Notes: generated by a model not told the origin, from the sequence alone. DNA of 64,000 nt from Rhodobiaceae bacterium (GCA_020637895.1 JACKJP010000002.1:744001-808000); one strand, 5' to 3'. Counted from the stretch's first letter, positions 52,794 to 61,647 are shown. Numbers and translations: made by a program.

Positions 52794-54158
52794 ATGCGGG
52801 ATGCCATCCTTCACATCGGGATGCCCAAGACGGGATCGACCTATCTCCAGCACTGGCTGGCGCTGAACCGCCATGCGCTATTGGCAAACGGCCTTTCGAT
52901 TGCCGGCAAGCCGGGGTTCGGCCACAGGGTTCGAGAGGAGTTCGAAGCCTATCTTGCCGGCGGAGAGATCCTGCCACCCGATCCGATCGACATCGACGGC
53001 GCGCTTCCGGGAGGACAGGCATCGATCGCAATGATCTCCTCGGAAGGGTTCTCGATCCACAAGCCCACAGAGGTGAAGCGATACCTTGAACTGAAGCGGC
53101 TGAACGTCATCAAGGTGGTACTCGTACTGCTCAGGCAGGATCGATACGAAGCCTCGATCTTCAATCAACGGGTAAAGATCAGGGGGCTATGGGAGGTGCC
53201 GGAGGACCCGACCTTCGCGATGGACTACATGGAGATGTGGCAGGCCTGGGCGGATAGCTTCGGTCCTGATGCCATGGTCGTTTTCGACTATGACCAATGC
53301 CTCGGCTCCAGGAAGATCGAAGACGTCTTCCTTTCGCGGTTGGGCTTTCCGCCGCTGATCGAACCGACCATTCCAGAAGGGCCGATCGCCACCAATCCCA
53401 GCCCGAATGCCGCGCTCATGGAAATCATTCGGCTGAGCAATATGCGCGGCCATCCGCCAATGGTGAGCGCGATCAAGCAGCACGCCCTGGGCCGAATGCC
53501 GCGCGAGCCACGCTTCGGGCTGACGCAGGATGCCGTCACGCGGATCGAGTCATGTTTTCTGAAATCGAACCGCGAACTGGCCCGGCGCATCGGCGGTGAA
53601 GGACTGGAAGGGCTGACTACGCCGGGGTGGAAGAGCCGGGGCAAGAACCTGACAGGTGCGGATGTTACCGCCGAACTGATCGAACTCATCGGAATCCTCG
53701 CAGATGCAACCGCCGCTATTTCCATTTCATCGCTCGATCCTGACCTGATGGGTCCCATCCAAAAGCGAAGGGCATCGCTGGACACGCGCGCGATCATGGA
53801 TCGTACCGCCGAAATCGCGGCCCGCGCCAATGGCAACATCGTCAACATCGGCCTCCTGTTGGAGCGTGCTGAAGGCGCAGGCACCTTCGAACCCGACCTC
53901 AAGCGTGCCGACGCGACACCGTCGATCAGAGTGAGACCGACGATCGAACGGACCAGTTTCAATGAGTTGATCGATCTCGCCGCCTTTGCTGTCTGTCTGC
54001 TGAAAGCAAGACAGGAAACTCAGCGGCGCAGGAATGGTGAGAGAGCGATATCTGCCAAACCTTTATTGCGCGTCGTTGCGCAACCACTGCGAAACAGCTG
54101 GCTGCTGCGTCCGGATCTGCTGATCAGGAAAGCGCAGGAACGAATACGCATCTTCTGA
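52794..54158 (+). CDS. Sulfotransferase-like protein, paralog 2 of 3
   Basis: A 454-residue paralog of the preceding gene, colinear along its whole length. The 5'-loop is AILHIGMPKTGSTYLQHWL. In the 3'-phosphate motif (VVLVLLRQDRYEASIFNQ) the first Arg of paralog 1 is Leu, while the Ser is kept. The conserved middle and C-terminal blocks (NPSPNAALMEIIRLSNMRGHP; GLTTPGWKSRGKNL; SFNELIDLAAFAVCLLKAR) are present. It ends LLRPDLLIRKAQERIRIF, matching the paralog 1 end. Function is inferred to be sulfate transfer to a glycan, less sure than for paralog 1. Confidence 0.78.
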   Translation: MRDAILHIGMPKTGSTYLQHWLALNRHALLANGLSIAGKPGFGHRVREEFEAYLAGGEILPPDPIDIDGALPGGQASIAMISSEGFSIHKPTEVKRYLELKRLNVIKVVLVLLRQDRYEASIFNQRVKIRGLWEVPEDPTFAMDYMEMWQAWADSFGPDAMVVFDYDQCLGSRKIEDVFLSRLGFPPLIEPTIPEGPIATNPSPNAALMEIIRLSNMRGHPPMVSAIKQHALGRMPREPRFGLTQDAVTRIESCFLKSNRELARRIGGEGLEGLTTPGWKSRGKNLTGADVTAELIELIGILADATAAISISSLDPDLMGPIQKRRASLDTRAIMDRTAEIAARANGNIVNIGLLLERAEGAGTFEPDLKRADATPSIRVRPTIERTSFNELIDLAAFAVCLLKARQETQRRRNGERAISAKPLLRVVAQPLRNSWLLRPDLLIRKAQERIRIF

Positions 54159-54247
54159 GGCAGGAAACTGCCCCATTTGCCTGCCGATTGAAGCACCGTT
54201 GTATCGCAAGCCATAACGAATGCACCCTATCCACAATCGGTCATTCT

Positions 54248-54271
54248 TGCCATAGGCTTGCCGGAAACGCC
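54248..54271 (+). promoter_or_regulatory. Conserved upstream element, copy 3
   Basis: TGCCATAGGCTTGCCGGAAA begins 41 bases before the ATG of the third paralog and continues with CGCC. It shares TGCCATAG with copy 1, and the GCC, AA and final GCC positions with both others once a few bases are gapped. Weaker than the match between copies 1 and 2. Confidence 0.35.
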
Positions 54272-54288
54272 TGCGTACAGGGAGTGCG

Positions 54289-57042
54289 ATGCAGGAAGCA
54301 ATTCTACATATCGGCCTGCCCAAGACCGCCTCCACTTATCTGCAACGCTGGCTGGCGCTGAACAGAGAAGCGCTGGAGCATATCGGCCTTGGTGTCGATA
54401 GCAGTCGTGGTTTTGGACACCAGATTCGCATTGAATTCGATGAATTTGTCTCGAATGGCATGGAGCTGCCAAACGATGGCATCGACATACGCGGCCTGCT
54501 GGGCAATGAAGGCCGAACGATACCTGTGATTTCCTCGGAGTCCTTCTGGCATCGCGATCCTGAACAAATCCAGAGGTATTTTGCATACAAGCAACTGCGT
54601 ATCTCGAAGGTTGTATTTTTCCTGCGCCGCCAGGATCGCATGGAGGCTGCGCAGTACGCGCAACATGTAAAAGGCGACGGCTGGGCGACAACGTTCGAAC
54701 AAGGCGACGAGCGCCTTAATTACCTTGCGCTCTGGCAATCCTGGGCGCGCTGCTTTGGTTCTGATCGTGTCGCAGTCCTCGACTATGACGCCTGCGACAA
54801 CATGAACAAAGTCGAGCATGCCTTCATGGACAGTATCGGATTCCCGAGGCTGAAGGATCCGAGTGTTCCCGACAGGGCGCTCGTTACCAATCCAACACCA
54901 GATGCCGCGCTCGTTGAAATCATTCGTCTCAACAATCTTAGGGGGCATGCGGTCGTCCAGCAGCCCATGCTTCGCGACATCATCGGCAAGATGAGCGCAG
55001 CAGCCCCCTTCGGTATTGAACAAGAAATCGTATCCGAGATTGAAGCCACCTGGATCGATATCAACCGTGAACTTGTCGATCGTCTAGGTGGAAAAGGGTT
55101 CGAAGCGCTTACGACAGCGGGATGGCGATCGGCCGGAATCGACTTGGCAGGAAAGGACGTAACGGCGCGGCTGGTCGAACTCATTTCGATCGTTGCGGAA
55201 CTGACCGAGAAGGTCGCAATGCCATCGCTGAATGCGGAGATCATGCGTCCGTATCGTTTTCAGGCCTATCCGTCTCACGACATTTCCAGCAACAGCAGAG
55301 CAGACGAGATCGTCGCCATAACAAGAGGCAGTGCCGAGGCTCTGCGCCTGCTTTTCGCACGCGCGACCGACGCCGGTGTTTTCGAAACCGGACAGTCCCG
55401 AGCAGACGCGACACCCAAGGTCCGAACGGGGCCAACGGTCGCCCGTACGACCTTCAATGAACTGATCGACCTGGCGGCATTTGCTATGCATTTGCTGGAA
55501 GCGCGACATCGGTTGCGCAAACGTGAGCGAGACGGCATCGATAAAGCGAGTGAAAGTGCCACCTTTGCCACGACCCGCACCGAAAAGAAGCGAAAGCCCC
55601 TGATCCTCAGGCCAGACCTCATGGCCAAAAAGGCATTCTATCGCACAAGATATTTCTATCTCGACCCAGACTATTACCTGGCCACCAACCCTGATGTCGC
55701 AGCTGTGGGGATGGACCCCTATATTCATTACGGTCGAACGGGAATCCGGGAAGGACGCAGACCGCGCAGGGACAGTTCATACGAGAAATTCGAACGCGAC
55801 ATTTCTCCGCCAGTACCCAGATTCCTGCCACAGATCGATCCGCGGCGAAGCACGGTGCTGGTGGTGCTGCACGAGGGTTCGCGCACCGGCGCACCGCTCA
55901 TCGGCTACAATCTCGTTCTATATCTCCTCAAACGATACAACGTCGTGGTAGTCGCGCTCGAGAACGGGCCTATCGTGCGCGCGTGCGCAAAAGCCGGCGC
56001 ACAGATAATCGCGCCGGAAAAAGGGCGCATCAGGTCCTGGCTGATTGCGGGAGAACTCGTCGACAAGGCGATCAAGAGCGCGGCGATTTCATTCGCGCTA
56101 GTCAATTCAGTCGATTCACGCTTCGTACAGCGACGGCTCCGGGAAAAGAAAATCCCTACGGTGCTGCTCGTCCACGAATTTGCCAGCTACATCCGTCCGC
56201 TGGAGGAATTCTGCGAAGCGCTGGATCGCGCCGACCAAATTGTATTTCCATCCCGGATCGTTGCAGAGAACGCTGAAGCCCTGCACCCGGAACTAAGCAG
56301 TGAAAAGTACCAAATTCGCGCTCAGGGGCTGTGCAGGCTGCCAGAAGATGTCCAATCCGCTGCAAACGGTCGAAGACCAAATGCAATTGAGAAAGACGAG
56401 CAGGTGCGCTCGCTGCTCGGACTAGAAAATTCCGACCAGGATCGAGTGACGATAGTGGGAATCGGCGCGGTCAACCAGCGCAAGGGGGTAGATCTTTTCA
56501 TACAGTGCGCCGCGCATTACTTTGCCGGCAATCCTGATGACAATGTTCGCTTTGTCTGGGTAGGCGGGGGACATAGACCCGATGTCGACGGCGGCTTTTC
56601 AGCAAGCATCGCCGACCAGATCACCCGATCGAAGCTTGAAGGTCGAGTTACCTTCGCTGGCGAAATCAAGAACATGGACGCGGTTTACCGGAACGCCGAC
56701 ATACTGGCGCTCACATCGCGGCTCGATCCCATGCCAAACGTGGCGATCGAGGCTTTCTGCGCGGCCATACCAGTCGTCTGTTTTGCCCGTGCCGCCGGAA
56801 CGGGCGAGACGCTGGAGGACGCCGGCGTCGCACCGCTCTGCATTGCCGAGTACCTCAACACCCATGACATGGCGGCGAAGATCGCGGCTCTGGTCCATTC
56901 GCCTTCGCTGAAAAGCGAAGTCGGAGAAACGCTGAGACGGCACGTCGAAGGCAAGTTCGATTTCGATGACTACGCCACTTTCGTCGAGGAGCTGGCGCTT
57001 GCAGCAGGAGCCGATCGACAAGCCGAAGGACAGGTGGGTTGA
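54289..57042 (+). CDS. Fusion of sulfotransferase-like domain (paralog 3) and GT4 glycosyltransferase
   Basis: A 917-residue protein. Residues 1 to about 452 are the third copy of the sulfotransferase-like unit: AILHIGLPKTASTYLQRWL (Gly to Ala in the PAPS loop) and VVFFLRRQDRMEAAQYAQ (the 3'-phosphate Ser replaced by Ala). At about 455-492 there is one PDV-type repeat (YLATNPDVAAVGMDPYIHYG). Residues about 515-917 form a GT-B transferase: VLHEGSRTGAPLIGYNLVLYLL, VGIGAVNQRKGVDLFIQ and SRLDPMPNVAIEAFCAAIPVV. The GT half looks intact; the sulfotransferase half may be altered or inactive. A GGGAG site precedes the ATG. Confidence 0.82.
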   Translation: MQEAILHIGLPKTASTYLQRWLALNREALEHIGLGVDSSRGFGHQIRIEFDEFVSNGMELPNDGIDIRGLLGNEGRTIPVISSESFWHRDPEQIQRYFAYKQLRISKVVFFLRRQDRMEAAQYAQHVKGDGWATTFEQGDERLNYLALWQSWARCFGSDRVAVLDYDACDNMNKVEHAFMDSIGFPRLKDPSVPDRALVTNPTPDAALVEIIRLNNLRGHAVVQQPMLRDIIGKMSAAAPFGIEQEIVSEIEATWIDINRELVDRLGGKGFEALTTAGWRSAGIDLAGKDVTARLVELISIVAELTEKVAMPSLNAEIMRPYRFQAYPSHDISSNSRADEIVAITRGSAEALRLLFARATDAGVFETGQSRADATPKVRTGPTVARTTFNELIDLAAFAMHLLEARHRLRKRERDGIDKASESATFATTRTEKKRKPLILRPDLMAKKAFYRTRYFYLDPDYYLATNPDVAAVGMDPYIHYGRTGIREGRRPRRDSSYEKFERDISPPVPRFLPQIDPRRSTVLVVLHEGSRTGAPLIGYNLVLYLLKRYNVVVVALENGPIVRACAKAGAQIIAPEKGRIRSWLIAGELVDKAIKSAAISFALVNSVDSRFVQRRLREKKIPTVLLVHEFASYIRPLEEFCEALDRADQIVFPSRIVAENAEALHPELSSEKYQIRAQGLCRLPEDVQSAANGRRPNAIEKDEQVRSLLGLENSDQDRVTIVGIGAVNQRKGVDLFIQCAAHYFAGNPDDNVRFVWVGGGHRPDVDGGFSASIADQITRSKLEGRVTFAGEIKNMDAVYRNADILALTSRLDPMPNVAIEAFCAAIPVVCFARAAGTGETLEDAGVAPLCIAEYLNTHDMAAKIAALVHSPSLKSEVGETLRRHVEGKFDFDDYATFVEELALAAGADRQAEGQVG

Positions 57043-58022
57043 GCGCGGCCGAGGTGACGCTCGTCACCGGCGGCGCCGGTTATATCGGCAGCCATGTTGC
57101 GAAGGCTCTCGCCAGCCAGGGGCACAAGGTTGTCGTCTTCGACGACCTGTCGACCGGCCATGAGTACCTTGCGCACGGGCACATTCTTGAACGCGGTTCG
57201 TTACTGGACCAGCACCGCCTCGGCGAGGTGATCGAGCGCCATGCGCCGCGTGCGGTCATACATCTGGCAGGATCCGCCTATGTCGGAGAATCGAATATCG
57301 ATCCCGGCAAATACTACCGGAACAATGTCGGCGGAACGCTCAACCTTCTGACGGCCATGCGCGACAGTGGAGTTGAAAAGCTGGTTTTTTCCAGTAGTTG
57401 CGCGACATATGGCATCCCCTCGCATATTCCGATCAGCGAAGACCAACCCCAGCACCCGATCAATCCCTATGGCCGCTCCAAGCTCGTCGCGGAAATGATG
57501 ATGCGCGACTTTTCTGCTGCGCACGGCCTGCGGTCGGTCGCGCTCCGTTACTTCAACGCCGCTGGCGCCAGTGCCGATGGCGATATCGGGGAAGACCACG
57601 ACCCAGAGACGCACCTCATTCCGCTTGCGATCAACGCCGCTACGGGCCGGGCGGCGGCGCTCAGGATTTTCGGCGACGACTACGATACGCCCGATGGCAC
57701 ATGCATCCGGGATTATGTGCATGTCAGCGACCTTGCCGATGCGCATGTGAAGGCCCTCACCTGGCTCGACGACCATGACGGTTTCTCGGCCTTCAATCTG
57801 GCGAACGAGAGGGGCAATTCGGTGCGCGATGTGATTGCGGCCGTCGAGAAGGCGACCAGCCTCCGCGTACCGCACAGCATCGGCAAGCGGCGACCGGGCG
57901 ACCCCGCACGGCTTGTCGGTGATGCGGCGCGAGCACAACGGATGCTTGGCTGGAAGCCCCTGCATTCGTCGCTTGACGAAATCATCGCGTCAGCCTGCCG
58001 CTGGCATCGGCGAACCAAGTAG
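57039..58022 (+). CDS. galE: UDP-glucose 4-epimerase
   Basis: A 327-residue SDR enzyme: VTLVTGGAGYIGSHVAKAL, FSSSCATYGIPSHIPI, the YxxxK pair in NPYGRSKLVAEMM, RYFNAAGASADGDIGEDHDPETHLIP, and GTCIRDYVHVSDLADAH. These are hallmark GalE motifs. It interconverts UDP-glucose and UDP-galactose (or the GlcNAc forms). It begins with TTG at 57039 in a TTGA overlap with the fusion gene; a CAGGTGGG site lies just before. The coupling ties sugar-donor supply to the sulfotransferase-glycosyltransferase fusion. Confidence 0.96.
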   Translation: MSAAEVTLVTGGAGYIGSHVAKALASQGHKVVVFDDLSTGHEYLAHGHILERGSLLDQHRLGEVIERHAPRAVIHLAGSAYVGESNIDPGKYYRNNVGGTLNLLTAMRDSGVEKLVFSSSCATYGIPSHIPISEDQPQHPINPYGRSKLVAEMMMRDFSAAHGLRSVALRYFNAAGASADGDIGEDHDPETHLIPLAINAATGRAAALRIFGDDYDTPDGTCIRDYVHVSDLADAHVKALTWLDDHDGFSAFNLANERGNSVRDVIAAVEKATSLRVPHSIGKRRPGDPARLVGDAARAQRMLGWKPLHSSLDEIIASACRWHRRTK

Positions 58023-58032
58023 TTCAGCGGCG

Positions 58033-58056
58033 TCGAGATTGCTGACTGGATCTCGA
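58033..58056. terminator. Possible bidirectional hairpin between convergent genes
   Basis: A 7-base stem, TCGAGAT (58033-58039) and ATCTCGA (58050-58056), with a 10-base loop, lies between the stops of galE and the SulP gene. No T-run follows on either strand, so it would be a weak intrinsic terminator at best; a role in mRNA 3'-end protection is equally possible. Confidence 0.25.
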
Positions 58057-58066
58057 TTCGCTACCG

Positions 58067-60268
58067 TCAGGCGCTGTCTCTCAGCAGCAATGTCGTGCGG
58101 TTGAGCTTGTCGGCAAGGTTGATCGCCATGATGCGATGCCATTCCGACGCAAGCTCGGGATCGGACAGCAACGCCTGTCGCAACGCTTCGGCACGGGCGC
58201 AATAGACCACGGCATCAGTCTCCGCGATCACGTCGGCCGTGCGGGCAAGACCGGCGTAGCTGGCAATCTCGCCGACAAAGGAACCCGCCCGCAGCGAGCG
58301 CACCCGCAGGCTGTCACCGGTCGCAGTCTGCGCCGAAACAGCAAGGCGGCCATGGTCAATCAGAAAAACATCGGTGTCACGCGCACCGAAGGCGATCAGC
58401 TTTTCGCCCGCCTTAAGTTCGCGTCGCTCCATCATATCCAGCATCCTGGGCGCTAGCTCGGGCCGGGTCAGAAGCTCTTCAAGTGTTGTCAGCGCGGTTT
58501 CGTCAGAACGACCATCGCATCCGGTGAGGATCAAGCGCTCTTCGGCCTGTTCGAGCGCAGCATCCGTCGTCTCGACATAGTCGAGATGGTCACTGAAGCG
58601 CCCGCATAGCCCGTTGCTCTGCAATGCCCTGTGGGCTTCGCCGGTGGCTTCTGCGAGGACCAGCTTCATCGCCGCGCCTTCAGCAATGTTGTGAAGTTTC
58701 AGGATGGTCGAGATCGCAGCTGAATCGAGGCCGTTCACGCGCTTGAGATCGCAGATGATCTCTTCGGGCGGTGTATCGCAATCGAGCGCTTCCCTTACCC
58801 GCGTGAACAGCTGCTCCGCCGATCCGAAGAAGAGATAGCCCTGGACTGAAAGGATCAGAACCTTCTCGCCGAGACGATCGAGGATTGCCGTCTGCTGGGG
58901 GCCGCGATCGACAGTGCTGCGCCGTGTCGTCAGCGTGTCGGTCCGCCGGATAACTGGAATTCTGGCATAGATCACCGCGAAGATGATGCAGGCCACGACG
59001 ATTCCGATGCCAATTGCCGTCAGCATGCTGAGCGTGATCGTGGAAACGACGATGAGCGCAATGACGAGCATATCGGTGCGGCTGTGCCGCGATGCCGGTG
59101 CAATACCCCATGCGTAGGCAATGCTCAGGCCGACATAGCCCATCAGGCCGGCGGTCGCGAATATGGGCAGGAATGGCATGACCTCGCGCGACATCGCGAT
59201 GCCGGCGACGAGTACCGCGCAGACGGCGTAGGCGGCGCCATGACCTCTGGCACCCATGTGAAGCACGGAAACCGTGTTGACCGCCGAAGGATAGCTGACA
59301 GTACCGCCGACAAGTCCGAGCCCGATATTGGCAAGGCCGGTGCGTTGAAGCATCGAACGCGAACTGAGTTCCCGGCGGCTGGCAAGCTCAATGCCGTTCA
59401 TGTTGAACATCAGGCCAAGTATGCTGACCATGACCGCGCCCAGTATGCTCGGAATAACATCAAGAACCAGCGCGGCGTCGACCCCGGCGAAGGTCGCGAG
59501 ATTGCCTGTGAGATCACCTGCCGTTGCGGAGGCTGGAAGAAATCCGGCGCCCCTCAGCCCCTCCACATTAGTGCCGTTCAGAACGGCCAGCAGATAAAAA
59601 CCAACGATCATCGCGCCGAAGCCCACCGCCGGACCGAAATCCTTGCGCCAGCGCGCAAGGATGAACATGGCGACAATCGCACCTGTCATCAGAAGAAGGT
59701 TTTCGAGATCGGCGAGAACCCAGGTGCCTCCAACGATGTCCGAAAGGCTTCGTGTCGGTGAGATCAGACGACCGGACGAGATGAAAAGCAGAATGCCGGC
59801 TGCGGTCAGGAAGCCGGAAGAAACGGCGTAGGGTGTCAGCCGCAGAATGCGGCTGATGTCGAGGCGCGCGGTCAGGACCATCACGATGCCGGTTACCACC
59901 GCCGTCGCTCCGAGCAGCATGAATATCTGAACGACACCTTCCTGTGGCGCTCCCCTCTCTGCGGCCCGCGCGGCGATCGCGAAGATAGCCGGGAAAAGGA
60001 AGGCAATGGGCGCGATCTGGACCGCACCCAACACAAGCCCGTGGCGTTTGCCTGGCAAAAGGACGAGCGTCGCGACGATACTCGAAATCAGCATCATCGT
60101 GCCGCCCCACGCCGCGCCGACGGCGAGATCGCCGGAAAAGATCAGCGCTGAAACCGAGAGCGAAAAGACAAGAATGTTGAAGCCTGCGATCGCGCCAGCA
60201 CTTGCTTCATGCAGCAACGTCGCGGAATGACCGGGCTGTCTGGCAACGCGCTCATCCTTCACGACCAT
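58067..60268 (-). CDS. SulP/SLC26 anion transporter with STAS and cyclic-nucleotide-binding domains
   Basis: A 733-residue three-part protein. Residues about 20-430 hold the SulP membrane domain (VLGAVQIAPIAFLFPAIFAI; GLMFNMNGIELASRRELSSRSMLQRTG; GLVGGTVSYPSAVNTVSVLH). Residues about 450-560 form a STAS domain (EKVLILSVQGYLFFGSAEQLF; EIICDLKRVNGLDSAAISTI). The C-terminal 130 residues form a CRP-like cyclic-nucleotide-binding domain (ELKAGEKLIAFGARDTDVFLIDHGRLAVS; RAGSFVGEIASYAGLARTADVIA). SulP proteins carry sulfate, bicarbonate or dicarboxylates. Next to sulfotransferase genes, sulfate import is attractive but unproven. A 240-base gap without a visible gene lies upstream. Confidence 0.92.
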   Translation of the reverse strand: MVVKDERVARQPGHSATLLHEASAGAIAGFNILVFSLSVSALIFSGDLAVGAAWGGTMMLISSIVATLVLLPGKRHGLVLGAVQIAPIAFLFPAIFAIAARAAERGAPQEGVVQIFMLLGATAVVTGIVMVLTARLDISRILRLTPYAVSSGFLTAAGILLFISSGRLISPTRSLSDIVGGTWVLADLENLLLMTGAIVAMFILARWRKDFGPAVGFGAMIVGFYLLAVLNGTNVEGLRGAGFLPASATAGDLTGNLATFAGVDAALVLDVIPSILGAVMVSILGLMFNMNGIELASRRELSSRSMLQRTGLANIGLGLVGGTVSYPSAVNTVSVLHMGARGHGAAYAVCAVLVAGIAMSREVMPFLPIFATAGLMGYVGLSIAYAWGIAPASRHSRTDMLVIALIVVSTITLSMLTAIGIGIVVACIIFAVIYARIPVIRRTDTLTTRRSTVDRGPQQTAILDRLGEKVLILSVQGYLFFGSAEQLFTRVREALDCDTPPEEIICDLKRVNGLDSAAISTILKLHNIAEGAAMKLVLAEATGEAHRALQSNGLCGRFSDHLDYVETTDAALEQAEERLILTGCDGRSDETALTTLEELLTRPELAPRMLDMMERRELKAGEKLIAFGARDTDVFLIDHGRLAVSAQTATGDSLRVRSLRAGSFVGEIASYAGLARTADVIAETDAVVYCARAEALRQALLSDPELASEWHRIMAINLADKLNRTTLLLRDSA

Positions 60269-60508
60269 GCTCTCCGGCGATCCGGGCGTTCACTCAAAAC
60301 CATTCATGACACCCGTTGCTGGTCAGGTTCGGCGCCGAGATTACCGCATGGCGCAGAACGCTGTTCAACGCAAATCAACGACAGATCGGATCGGCCGTTG
60401 TCGTGGCATGGATTGAATTGCCTGAACGCAGCGTAGACCGGGAATTTCGTGTGCTGCAACCCGTCGAAAGGCGGGCCGGTGCAAATCACATTTCCAGCAG
60501 GCGGAAAC

Positions 60509-61639
60509 CTATTTGTGCAGGGCCATCGGCGTTTGCTGTCGTTGCGACGGTTTCATCGCCAATTCACGAAACGGCGACGGAACCAGACCGTTCAAAAGGC
60601 TTGTCACTTCGATCAAGGCGAATGGCGATGGATGAAACCACGCCTTCAGCGCATTGCCGCCGAGCGAAAAATCGAAGATTTCAAGACCCTGACCGATCGC
60701 CCACTGGGCGGTCTCGGCGATCAGAACCTTGCCGAGGCCGAGGCGAACGATCTCCGCGTCGTCGCTCTGACCGATACGCAGGCCGATATAACGATTGCCA
60801 TAGCGCAGGCCGAGCAATCCGGCGACCGGCGTTCCGTCGACCCAGATGCCAGAAACGGTCACCATTTCGGCAAACTCCGGCTCATCGACGAGCGCGCGAT
60901 AGAATTGGCGATACCCGTCCTCCTCAAGGAAGTACCGATCGCCTTTTTCAGGGACACGCTGGCGCTGGGCGCGCTGGATGACCTCGAATACCGCTCTGCG
61001 CTCACCGGGATCGCTCGCCATCGAAAAGGATGTCGGGCCAATCTGCTCCAACGCGCGGCCGATGCGCTGTATCTCGCTTCGCTTCTTCTTGCTCAAGGCA
61101 CGAAGAAAATCCCCGCCACTTTCGGACAGTCGGAGATAATGCGCCTGGAGCCTTTCAGCCCGCGCATCGGAAAGCAGACCGAATGGATTGTCGGCGCCTT
61201 CGATACGCGCCGGCATCTTCCGCAACCGCAGCAGTGCATACGGACGAAGTGCGCGCGTCAGCGCCTTGAAGACGGCATGCATCGATGCCCGGTCGACAGG
61301 GCTGCGCGGTCCGAGCAAGACCTGATTGTAGTCGCTTACCCCGCGGTCGGCGAACTCCACCAACGGAAGGAAGTAGCGCTTCCGCCGCACAAGCGGCAGC
61401 ACCATGGCAACCGTCGACGGATCGATTTCGGAATCACTGGCGGGCCCGTCCACGATGACCGCTATAACCGGGCGTACACCTCTATCGGCACAGAAGCTCC
61501 TGTACCAGAGAGATAGCCAGCGGCTGCTCTGGAACGCCATGTTCGCGCCGCCGCCCCCTGGGGTCAGGCATGCCCAGAGCGACTCCACCTGGCTGAAGTC
61601 ATCGAAGAGCCGAACGCCATATGCGGGAGCATTGCCCAT
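60509..61639 (-). CDS. GNAT-fold acyltransferase, FemAB/CelD (BioF2-like) family
   Basis: A 376-residue protein of the large acetyltransferase group found in exopolysaccharide clusters. Recognisable parts are FQSSRWLSLWYRSF near the N-terminus, LRLRKMPARIEGADNPF, SKKKRSEIQRIGRALEQIGP in the middle, and YRQFYRALVDEPEFAEMVTVSGIWVDGTPVAGLLGLRYGNRYIG in the GNAT core, followed by LGKVLIAETAQWAIGQGLEIFDFSLGG. It probably transfers an acyl or aminoacyl group in glycan or cell-envelope assembly. It starts 8 bases after the stop of the cupin-like gene. Confidence 0.85.
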   Translation of the reverse strand: MGNAPAYGVRLFDDFSQVESLWACLTPGGGGANMAFQSSRWLSLWYRSFCADRGVRPVIAVIVDGPASDSEIDPSTVAMVLPLVRRKRYFLPLVEFADRGVSDYNQVLLGPRSPVDRASMHAVFKALTRALRPYALLRLRKMPARIEGADNPFGLLSDARAERLQAHYLRLSESGGDFLRALSKKKRSEIQRIGRALEQIGPTSFSMASDPGERRAVFEVIQRAQRQRVPEKGDRYFLEEDGYRQFYRALVDEPEFAEMVTVSGIWVDGTPVAGLLGLRYGNRYIGLRIGQSDDAEIVRLGLGKVLIAETAQWAIGQGLEIFDFSLGGNALKAWFHPSPFALIEVTSLLNGLVPSPFRELAMKPSQRQQTPMALHK

Positions 61640-61647
61640 CGCCGGGT

